Shown in pieces: positions 52,450 to 58,580 of a stretch of 64,000 bases of DNA. Made by a program: the position numbers and the translations under genes. Source of the stretch: a virus; IMG/VR virus record IMGVR_UViG_3300040801_002513, positions 1 to 64,000 of that record. One strand, given 5' to 3'. Positions within the stretch are counted from its first letter, which is position 1. Each line of letters starts with the position of its first letter. The notes beneath the pieces were generated by a model, which searched no databases, was not told where the DNA came from, and saw only the letters and a list, made by a program, of their open reading frames with translations.

Positions 52450-52540
52450 ACAGTACCATTGCACTTCGGTGTAGTGGTACTGTTTTTTGAAGCAATGCTG
52501 CTTTACAATTCAGCGCTCATTTTGAGCAAAGGAGAACACA
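52450..52540 (+). promoter_or_regulatory. Leader repeat 20
   Basis: Hairpin 1 52450-52482: ACAGTACCATTGCAC/GTGTAGTGGTACTGT with TTCG loop, then TTTTTTGAAG. Second hairpin GCTG/CAGC. GCTC/GAGC (52515-52527) then AAAGGAG. Repeat 22 is a near copy of its lower half. Confidence 0.85.
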
Positions 52541-52801
52541 ATGTCAAAACTCATTAACTTTACCTGCGAAGAATGTGAGAAAACAGGACTAACAGAAGCT
52601 GATGGACTTGAAATGGAGTCAGGTTTTGTATGCACCGATTGCCTGTACGCCACTTCTACACCGGTTACAGAAGACTATTTGGAAGACCCCACACAAGAGG
52701 GCCATGATACTGAATCTAGAGTATCGTATACAGTACTTACAACGATAGTAACTGTGCTCATGTACTTCAGCACTTTAATCATTAAACATTGGAGAAAATA
52801 A
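52541..52801 (+). CDS. Zinc-ribbon membrane protein
   Basis: 86 residues. CEECEKTGLTEADGLEMESG and VCTDCLY form a CxxC...CxxC ribbon. A C-terminal transmembrane segment (VLTTIVTVLMYFSTLIIKHW). Stop overlaps the next ATG (TAATG). Zinc ribbon plus membrane anchor suggests a membrane-located binder. Confidence 0.6.
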   Translation: MSKLINFTCEECEKTGLTEADGLEMESGFVCTDCLYATSTPVTEDYLEDPTQEGHDTESRVSYTVLTTIVTVLMYFSTLIIKHWRK

Positions 52802-53250
52802 TGATTACAGAAATTAAAAAAGATATATTATCTGATATAGACCCAGAACAGCCTACTGTAATTATCCATGGCTGTAACTGTTTCCATACAATGGGTACTG
52901 GTGTGGCTAAAAGCCTAAAAGAAGCCTACCCACAGGTATACAAAGCTGACGTAGCGTACAAGCCTAAAGGAGACAAAAGAAAGTTGGGTCTCCATAGTAT
53001 GGCAAAAATAAACGATAACCTTTATGTGCTCAATTGCTATACTCAATACAGATATGGCAAAGAAGGTGTATTTGCAGACTACGAAGCAATAGAGAAATGC
53101 CTGAAGTATATAGGCAAAAATCTATCACCTCTCTACACAATCCGCACCAGCAAAATAGGTTGCGGTAATGCAGGAGGAGATTGGAAGAAAGTCAAAGCTT
53201 TGATAAAGACACACCTGTCAAAGTTTGACGTATATGTATATTACATTTAA
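52801..53250 (+). CDS. Macro domain protein (ADP-ribose-binding/hydrolase type)
   Basis: 149 residues from ATG 52801 behind GGAGAAAAT. Macro signature: TVIIHGCNCFHTMGTGVAKS, YPQVYKADVAY and KIGCGNAGGDW, as in phage ADP-ribose-1''-phosphate processing enzymes. Macro domains bind ADP-ribose and some remove it from protein or DNA. In a phage this suggests reversal of host ADP-ribosylation defences such as DarT (inference). It is coupled to the membrane zinc protein. Confidence 0.85.
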   Translation: MITEIKKDILSDIDPEQPTVIIHGCNCFHTMGTGVAKSLKEAYPQVYKADVAYKPKGDKRKLGLHSMAKINDNLYVLNCYTQYRYGKEGVFADYEAIEKCLKYIGKNLSPLYTIRTSKIGCGNAGGDWKKVKALIKTHLSKFDVYVYYI

Positions 53251-53279
53251 TTAAACGTCCTCGGACAAAGGAAAGCAAC

Positions 53280-53504
53280 ATGGACTGGCAAAAACCTAAT
53301 ATTAAAAGGCTTGTAGCTAAAACTCAAATCGCTGCTAACAAACAAGTTGCAGAAGAACGCCTCATTGAAATGCAGTCAGAACCAAAATATGTCTACGGAT
53401 ATATGATAGGCTTCGATATGGACAATGAGTACTCCGTAGTAGGAATGTACGACTACGGTAACGCTCCAGCAGGAGACCATAAAGAAGTTTTCGTTTGCAC
53501 ATAA
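53280..53504 (+). CDS. Small hypothetical protein
   Basis: 74 residues; helical, then YGYMIGFDMDNEYSVVGMYD. Follows the macro gene by 29 bases with a GTC/GAC mini-hairpin before AAAGGAAAG. Function unknown. Confidence 0.5.
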   Translation: MDWQKPNIKRLVAKTQIAANKQVAEERLIEMQSEPKYVYGYMIGFDMDNEYSVVGMYDYGNAPAGDHKEVFVCT

Positions 53505-53540
53505 ATTCAAAGCCCTCGAAAGGGGGCAAAGGAGCACACC

Positions 53541-53789
53541 ATGGCACTTACATGTCTTAACTGTGGAAATGCAGGAGTACTTTGTAACTGTACTGATGAA
53601 AGCGAGATGTATGAAGATGTTGAAACATTTCACATTTACATATGGCCCGATGATACCTGGGTACTGGCTGAAGACTACGATGAACAAGAATACAGCTTCA
53701 TGTCAGATGACTTTGCTATCGAAGAACTCGGCGGCGACTGGACCGAGGAAGATATTGAAACCTTTGTAATCAATTTCAACAAAAGATAA
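53541..53789 (+). CDS. Small acidic zinc-ribbon-start protein
   Basis: 82 residues. CLNCGNAGVLCNC at the start (metal site), then a strongly acidic region rich in Asp/Glu/Trp. Ends in a basic tail. A DNA mimic role is possible, only from the acidity. Confidence 0.5.
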   Translation: MALTCLNCGNAGVLCNCTDESEMYEDVETFHIYIWPDDTWVLAEDYDEQEYSFMSDDFAIEELGGDWTEEDIETFVINFNKR

Positions 53790-53793
53790 CTCC

Positions 53794-54222
53794 ATGGATA
53801 TAATGGAAGCTTTACTCTGGCTGTGCCTTAATATATACCACGAGGCACGGTCAGATGACAGATTGGGGCAATTAGCAGTTGCTCATGTGACACTGAATAG
53901 AGCTGAGTTACGGGGCCTCACAGTAAGAGAGGTCGTCCTACAGCCCGCACAATTTAGTTGGGTTGACAAAGTAGACATCATGCCTAAAGAGCACAATACA
54001 ATGCTAGAAATTGCCAACGTAGCTAAAACAGCATTTAGTGGTAAGGATATTACGGGAGGAGCAACACATTACCATCATGTGTCAATCCAACCACATTGGG
54101 CCGATAAGATGGAATACATAACCACATTCGGCTCACACAAGTTTTACAAGAAGTACAAAGTAAAAGTATTAACCGCAGGTAATTTCAAATCAAAGCCTAA
54201 CAAGGCAAGGAGAAAATCATGA
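53794..54222 (+). CDS. SleB-type cell wall hydrolase
   Basis: 142 residues. Hydrolase_2 (SleB) pattern: LWLCLNIYHEARSDDRLGQL with the catalytic Glu in YHEAR, AVAHVTLNRAELRG, GATHYHHVSIQPHWA. A muramidase-like lytic enzyme is expected. No signal peptide. A second lytic enzyme beside the M15 endolysin, in the opposite arm. Confidence 0.78.
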   Translation: MDIMEALLWLCLNIYHEARSDDRLGQLAVAHVTLNRAELRGLTVREVVLQPAQFSWVDKVDIMPKEHNTMLEIANVAKTAFSGKDITGGATHYHHVSIQPHWADKMEYITTFGSHKFYKKYKVKVLTAGNFKSKPNKARRKS

Positions 54223-54380
54223 TCTATAAAATTATCAATGGTGTTGTATGTAGACCAACTTCCCAACAAGAAGCAATCCTAAAATCTCGAATTAGAAAAG
54301 AATACAACAAATATCCAACAGAGCAAAAACGAGTAAGAGCTGATGAAAAAATAGCACCACCAAAAGTAGCTTACTGCTAG
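54219..54380 (+). CDS. Small basic protein overlapping the hydrolase
   Basis: 53 residues (54219-54380), overlapping the hydrolase stop as ATGA. Lys/Arg-rich helix (ILKSRIRKEYNKYPTEQKRV), ending KVAYC. GCC/GGC hairpin then AAGGAG precedes it. Basic, perhaps nucleic-acid binding. Confidence 0.55.
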   Translation: MIYKIINGVVCRPTSQQEAILKSRIRKEYNKYPTEQKRVRADEKIAPPKVAYC

Positions 54381-54390
54381 CACTATTAAT

Positions 54391-54479
54391 ACAACCACCT
54401 CTGATAACTTAGGGGTGGTGGTATTATTTTTTGAAGTAATAAAGCTTCACAGCCACTTTTGGCATAGGAGAATTCACTT
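54391..54479 (+). promoter_or_regulatory. Leader repeat 21
   Basis: Hairpin 1 54394-54419 (ACCACCTCT/AGGGGTGGT), then GTATTATTTTTTGAAG. A GAAG/CTTC mini-hairpin follows, as in repeat 8. Confidence 0.7.
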
Positions 54480-54578
54480 ATGGGCATTATACCTAAACCT
54501 ATTTGTTCATTTCCAACAGAATACAAAGTGATAATACCGCAAAAGTTTAACCAAATCTGGAACCCTGGGAATATATAG
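54480..54578 (+). CDS. Possible 32-residue ORF
   Basis: 32 residues, MGIIPKPICSFPTEYKVIIP, then NQIWNPGNI. Shine-Dalgarno AGGAGAATTC. Homologous in setting and partly in sequence to 46436 (NPG ending). A third small ORF of this class is at 50939. Confidence 0.45.
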   Translation: MGIIPKPICSFPTEYKVIIPQKFNQIWNPGNI

Positions 54579-54660
54579 CGCTTTTGTCCCCGCATACGAT
54601 TCATTTCTCCAATTTAAAGCAAATACTAATAACACAAACTCAAAGACAGCGCCACAAACA

Positions 54661-54729
54661 GTAGTGGTACTGTTTTTTGAAGCAATGCTGCTTTACAATT
54701 CAGCGCTCATTTGAGCAAGGGGACTCATC
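54661..54729 (+). promoter_or_regulatory. Leader repeat 22 (right arm only)
   Basis: GTAGTGGTACTG then TTTTTTGAAG with no left arm. Lower half nearly identical to repeat 20: GCTG/CAGC and GCTC/GAGC (54705-54716) then AAGGGGAC. Confidence 0.75.
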
Positions 54730-54933
54730 ATGGAAACAAACAGTAGAGACATTGTACCAACAGAAATAGAAATTAAGCTGCAAAAATACGATTGGCTGAA
54801 AGTAGAAGAAAAGGAGGAGAAAGCAGAAGTACTAACGATAGGCTGTACAAATGGCATGATTACAGTAGCAAAAGGACAAATTATGGATTTCTTAAACTTG
54901 ATCGAATGCCCATTGTATGAACTGATACCTTAA
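54730..54933 (+). CDS. Small hypothetical protein
   Basis: 67 residues, Lys/Glu-rich (IKLQKYDWLKVEEKEEKAEV). Unrecognised. Followed by a lipid/TM gene. Confidence 0.5.
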   Translation: METNSRDIVPTEIEIKLQKYDWLKVEEKEEKAEVLTIGCTNGMITVAKGQIMDFLNLIECPLYELIP

Positions 54934-54951
54934 CAAAACGGGGGAGAGAAA

Positions 54952-55176
54952 ATGAAAGTCTTAAACCTATTATTAGTATTAACATTCTTATCACTAATGT
55001 TCTACATGTGTACTACAACAATAGAACGCTACAAACAAGAAAAAGAAATCCCAATACAACCAATAACAGAAGACGAATGCTGGGCAAAAGGAGGACATTG
55101 GATATTCAACGGAGATATGGACCAATATGGTACTGACCAAAGTAGTTTTACATGCGTAATAATAGAGGAAGAATAA
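54952..55176 (+). CDS. Exported or membrane small protein
   Basis: 74 residues. N-terminal hydrophobic helix (LLLVLTFLSLMFYMCTTT) and a polar periplasmic segment with two Cys (DECWAKGG, FTCVIIEEE), which could form a disulfide. Preceded by GGGGGAGAGAAA. Confidence 0.55.
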   Translation: MKVLNLLLVLTFLSLMFYMCTTTIERYKQEKEIPIQPITEDECWAKGGHWIFNGDMDQYGTDQSSFTCVIIEEE

Positions 55177-55177
55177 A

Positions 55178-55354
55178 ATGATTACAAAAGACACTAAGAA
55201 AACACTACGACGACGAATAACAGATAAACTATGCAAAGACGAGAAATTTCTAAATGAAATGATTGGTGCTGCAATAGAAATAGGAGGTATAAAACACACA
55301 GACATACTAAACACAAAAGACATAAGAAAAATATTAGGCTTACCAACAATATGA
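55178..55354 (+). CDS. Small basic protein
   Basis: 58 residues, Lys/Arg/Thr-rich helix (MITKDTKKTLRRRITDKLCK). Starts 2 bases after the preceding stop. Nucleic-acid binding is possible. Confidence 0.5.
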   Translation: MITKDTKKTLRRRITDKLCKDEKFLNEMIGAAIEIGGIKHTDILNTKDIRKILGLPTI

Positions 55355-55359
55355 ATTAT

Positions 55360-55396
55360 AAGACTGCCTCAGTGCATAACACTGGGGTGGTCTTTC
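55360..55396 (+). terminator. Terminator-like hairpin
   Basis: AAGAC..CCTCAGTG pairs with CACTGGGG..GTCTT (one wobble), followed by TTC. The end of a gene group. Confidence 0.6.
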
Positions 55397-55455
55397 AGCA
55401 TTTAAAAGCCCCTGTCACTCCGAGCGATAGTCAGTGGTAATGTCTTGCGTCTGAT

Positions 55456-55550
55456 TGGGGATGGGGATGGGGAATGGGGTAGTAGTGGTACTATTTTTTG
55501 AAGTTAATCGCAGTCAAATAAGTAGTACAACCTAACTAAAGGAGAACACC
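55456..55550 (+). promoter_or_regulatory. Leader repeat 23 with G-quadruplex tract
   Basis: Four G4 runs (GGGG AT GGGG AT GGGG AAT GGGG, 55457-55479) lie directly before TAGTAGTGGTACTA and TTTTTTGAAG. No hairpin left arm. Then AAAGGAGAACACC before the ATG. Confidence 0.7.
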
Positions 55551-56015
55551 ATGAACAACGCAAAAACAGCTAACAAGGTAATAAAAACAGCACTAATGGC
55601 TGCCACACTGTTGATGACAACAACCCTGCCATACTCAAACGCACTTGCCGCTGAAGGACTTTCATATGAGAGGATAGAATGCTTCTTCTATGACACACCT
55701 ATAGAACTAGCAGTAATGATGCCAGCAACCTTCACACAAGAACAAAGAGAGGTAGAATCAGCACGAGTATGTAACTCTATCAAACTCACTAGAATGAACA
55801 GGGCTACCCTATTAACCACAGATGCCGTTTGTGATACAGACATGAACTGTGAGTACTGGGATAGATACCACAAAAATGGCATAGAAAAAATATTTGTTGC
55901 ATATGATGATGATGTAACAAGAACACTTGTAGTAATGTGTAAAGACATCTTTGAACTTCAATTCACTGATGACCCGAGCGAGCTTAAAACAATTTGTGAA
56001 GAAGCAAAGAAATAA
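55551..56015 (+). CDS. Exported protein
   Basis: 154 residues. Signal peptide (1-34, LMAATLLMTTTLPYSNALAA) and a mature domain with 6-7 Cys (ECFFYD, VCNSI, VCDTDMNCEYW, VMCKD, TICEEAKK), likely disulfide-bonded. Function unknown. Confidence 0.65.
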   Translation: MNNAKTANKVIKTALMAATLLMTTTLPYSNALAAEGLSYERIECFFYDTPIELAVMMPATFTQEQREVESARVCNSIKLTRMNRATLLTTDAVCDTDMNCEYWDRYHKNGIEKIFVAYDDDVTRTLVVMCKDIFELQFTDDPSELKTICEEAKK

Positions 56016-56052
56016 TCATGAACCCAACAACCAAATAAACAAAGGAGCTAAC

Positions 56053-56577
56053 ATGAAGAACATTATCTTATTAATAATTGCCATAGTACTTGGAATCTCA
56101 ACAACCGTAGCAGCTGCGCCAAAATACTATGGAGGCCCAGCACCTACACTGATTGAACTGTATGACATCACAGAAGACGGCATCAGGCTTAAATTCAAAA
56201 ACGATAGCGCATTCTATGACTACACAAAAAGAGCCTACGGTGAAGAAGTAATAGCAGAAATCACCAAACTGGCAGAAGAAGGATTCGGTTTATACCAATA
56301 CCTACTTACACTAAAAGAACAGAGAAAAGACGCACTAAGAAACCTTGACAACCTGTGTGGAGATGTATGGTGCGAAGGACCTTACGACTATAGCTTTCAA
56401 AATATTAAATGTAGCTATGGAAAATGCACACTATACTATACAGAACTCTCCGAACCACCAAAAACTGGAGTATGTATAATCAATGGAGCCACACTAGAAG
56501 ATTTTGATGATGACATGCAAGATGGGGAAGTAATAGCAAACCAAATATTTGATTACTTCTACGGATTAAGATTTTAA
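56053..56577 (+). CDS. Exported protein
   Basis: 174 residues from ATG 56053 behind AAAGGAGCTAAC. Signal peptide (1-22, IILLIIAIVLGISTTVAAAP), then an acidic domain with four Cys (NLCGDVWCEG, IKCSYGKCTLYY). A second, Cys-poor half contains EEGFGLYQYLLTLKEQ. Unrecognised. Confidence 0.6.
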   Translation: MKNIILLIIAIVLGISTTVAAAPKYYGGPAPTLIELYDITEDGIRLKFKNDSAFYDYTKRAYGEEVIAEITKLAEEGFGLYQYLLTLKEQRKDALRNLDNLCGDVWCEGPYDYSFQNIKCSYGKCTLYYTELSEPPKTGVCIINGATLEDFDDDMQDGEVIANQIFDYFYGLRF

Positions 56578-56590
56578 TAACGAGGTAAAT

Positions 56591-56944
56591 ATGCTAAACA
56601 GAAGAGACCTGATAAAAGCTGCAACAGCATCTCTAATGATAAACACTGGATTAATAACAACGTTTGTCAAAATGCTGCCAGCAGAAGAAGCTAAACATCC
56701 ACAAAAGGGCAAACTTGTCTATAAAAACTATGGATATGATAACCCTAAAACTGGGGTATGCTGCTACGCCTATAATACTGTAGGTTTCAGCGTACACTTT
56801 AAATCTGGTATTAAACGCTATTGGTATGCTAGATCGGTATTTGGAGATGATAACATAAACGAGTTAATCAGACGTGCAGAATCAAAGCATGGACTAAACT
56901 CCTATATTAATCATCTTCGTACATGGCCGCGACCTACAAAGTAA
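56591..56944 (+). CDS. Tat-exported protein
   Basis: 117 residues. N-terminus MLNRRDLIKAATASLMINTG is a textbook twin-arginine signal (RRDLIK then an Ala/Leu h-region), so folded export via the host Tat system is expected. The mature part has VCCYAYNTVGFSVHFKSGIK and a short basic end. No enzyme family recognised. Confidence 0.65.
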   Translation: MLNRRDLIKAATASLMINTGLITTFVKMLPAEEAKHPQKGKLVYKNYGYDNPKTGVCCYAYNTVGFSVHFKSGIKRYWYARSVFGDDNINELIRRAESKHGLNSYINHLRTWPRPTK

Positions 56945-56960
56945 AATAAACAAAAAACTG

Positions 56961-57040
56961 GTACTGCTACCCCATAACAAGGGGTAGTGGTACAAATTTT
57001 TTGAAGATAATTAAGATTAAAATTTAATTGGAGGCAAACC
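56961..57040 (+). promoter_or_regulatory. Leader repeat 24
   Basis: Hairpin 1 56961-56993: GTACTGCTACCCC/GGGGTAGTGGTAC, then AAATTTTTTGAAG (one base longer spacing). Shine-Dalgarno TGGAGGCAAACC. Confidence 0.75.
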
Positions 57041-57820
57041 ATGGTAAAACTATGGACAGCTCAGTACCGATATCCTGGACCATACAGATTGGATATCACC
57101 GTAAAAGGTCAAGACCCAATAGGTAAATTATTTGCACCTACTTGGGACATGGTAAACAAGTATAAACAAAACCATAATGAAGAAGAGTACATGGACTTGT
57201 ACAAAGGTATGATGTACGATAGTCAGCTTCACAACCCACAAATATGGAACGACTTACTCCGCCGTGACTATCTAGTTCTAGTTTGCTTCTGTAAATATGG
57301 AAACTTCTGCCATAGACACCTACTGGTAGCCGAACTAATTAAGAAAGGCGTTGCTTACCACGGTGAAATAGTAGACTTCACGCAATGGGAAAAGAAACCT
57401 GACTCAATAACAAGTTTCAAAGGCGCCTACAGTTGGTTGTCTAATTTCTACCCAACTCCAATAACTTATCAAAATATCACATATGCTAGCGTAGAACACA
57501 TGTATCAAGCATGGAAACGTCCGGCAGAAGATAGAGCAGCCTACGCAACTATTGACAAGCCTAAAAATGCAGCTAAAGGATTAAATCCAGCAGGCTGGCA
57601 CACAGGTATAAAGCAAGCAATAATGTTAGAAGCATTAAAGCTTAAATTCCAACACCGTGATCTAAGAGAAAAACTTTTAGCAACAAAAGATATAGAATTA
57701 ATAGAAGGTAACCAATGGCATGATAACTACTGGGGAAACTGTACATGTTACAAATGTATAACAATCCATGGTGAAAACATGCTAGGCAAAATGCTAATGA
57801 AACTAAGGGACACACTATGA
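57041..57820 (+). CDS. DUF488-NADAR fusion
   Basis: 259 residues. N-terminal DUF488-like domain (1-120): LDITVKGQDPIGKLFAPTWD, then LVLVCFCKYGNFCHRHLLVA, where the CHR motif is typical. C-terminal NADAR/YbiA domain (about 127-259): YSWLSNFYPTPITYQNITYA, VEHMYQAWK, KLKFQHRDLREKLLATKD and EGNQWHDNYWG. NADAR proteins are glycosidases acting on ADP-ribose-type substrates; some reverse DarT DNA ADP-ribosylation. Paired with the macro protein this suggests counter-defence. Overlap of ATGA with a tiny downstream ORF was seen but not called. Confidence 0.85.
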   Translation: MVKLWTAQYRYPGPYRLDITVKGQDPIGKLFAPTWDMVNKYKQNHNEEEYMDLYKGMMYDSQLHNPQIWNDLLRRDYLVLVCFCKYGNFCHRHLLVAELIKKGVAYHGEIVDFTQWEKKPDSITSFKGAYSWLSNFYPTPITYQNITYASVEHMYQAWKRPAEDRAAYATIDKPKNAAKGLNPAGWHTGIKQAIMLEALKLKFQHRDLREKLLATKDIELIEGNQWHDNYWGNCTCYKCITIHGENMLGKMLMKLRDTL

Positions 57821-57934
57821 GCACCGACAAAAAGGTCACAACCATAATAATCATCGTAAATGGAAATAAATCCTAGATGGGAGGCCAACAACACATGCTT
57901 CTCAAAAACTCTACAAAACAGCGGAGATATTAAA

Positions 57935-58483
57935 ATGATTCCACTAAAATACGCAGGTATTGGATCAAGAACAACACCACCAAATATTCTGCACACAATG
58001 ACCCGAATCGCAATACTGCTCGCCCACACTGGAATAGAGTGTAGCACAGGAGCTGCCATTGGTGCCGACCAAGCATTTGGCAATGGCGCCATAGCAGGTG
58101 GTGGCAAACTACACATAGCATTACCGTGGGATAACTACGAACTGGCATGGCAAAACTCCCTAAAAGGACAAGTAACCAAAACAGTACTTAATCCAGAATT
58201 TCACGTAGAAGCAATGCAATCGGTCAAAGAATTCCACCCAAAATGGAAAGACATATCTCAAGGTGCCTACAAGCTACACGCAAGAAACTTCCTAATAATA
58301 CAAGGATGCGCATTCATAATCTGCTGGACGCCTAATGGCGCAGTCAAAGGTGGAACAGGACAAGCCATTAGAATAGCAGAAAAAACAGGTATAAACGTAT
58401 GGAACCTTGGGGATAAGAAAACACTGGACTACTTCCTGGCCGATATAGAAAAACGGATAAACGAGATACCTGAAGGATTCTAA
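57935..58483 (+). CDS. SLOG/DprA-like Rossmann protein
   Basis: 182 residues from ATG 57935 behind GGAGATATTAAA. SLOG superfamily (LOG/DprA-like nucleotide-ligand) pattern: YAGIGSRTTPPNILHTMTRI, ECSTGAAIGADQAFGNGAIA, LPWDNYELAW and WTPNGAVKGGTGQAIRIAEK (the PGGxGT-like motif). Such proteins bind or cleave nucleotide-derived signals. Near NADAR and the macro domain it may act on NAD- or ADP-ribose-derived molecules (inference). Confidence 0.75.
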   Translation: MIPLKYAGIGSRTTPPNILHTMTRIAILLAHTGIECSTGAAIGADQAFGNGAIAGGGKLHIALPWDNYELAWQNSLKGQVTKTVLNPEFHVEAMQSVKEFHPKWKDISQGAYKLHARNFLIIQGCAFIICWTPNGAVKGGTGQAIRIAEKTGINVWNLGDKKTLDYFLADIEKRINEIPEGF

Positions 58484-58502
58484 AATCATTAATAAACACA
58501 AA

Positions 58503-58580
58503 GACCGCTACCAACAATGGGGGTAGTGGTCCGGGTGTTTGAGGCCCGTTAATAAGAAATCTTTACTACAGGAGAAACAC
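58503..58580 (+). promoter_or_regulatory. Leader repeat 25 (compensated stem)
   Basis: Hairpin 1 58503-58530: GACCGCTACC/GGTAGTGGTC (core GGTCC), then GGGTGTTTGAGG. Here the T-run is lost. Confidence 0.6.

Noticed and set aside
57817-57876. 19-codon ORF starting on the NADAR stop (ATGA)
   Set aside because: Very short, no own Shine-Dalgarno and ends before the SLOG Shine-Dalgarno; chance overlap is likely.
43249-58530. TGGTAC...TTGAA as a sigma-54 promoter (-24/-12)
   Set aside because: The TGG part resembles the -24 box, but the spacing to the second box is one base too long and the GC of TTGCA is missing (TTGAA). Spacing is strict in sigma-54, so I do not call it.
43249-58530. TTGAAG as a sigma-70 -35 box
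   Set aside because: No TATAAT-like -10 lies 16-18 bases downstream in the copies checked; that stretch is the second hairpin.
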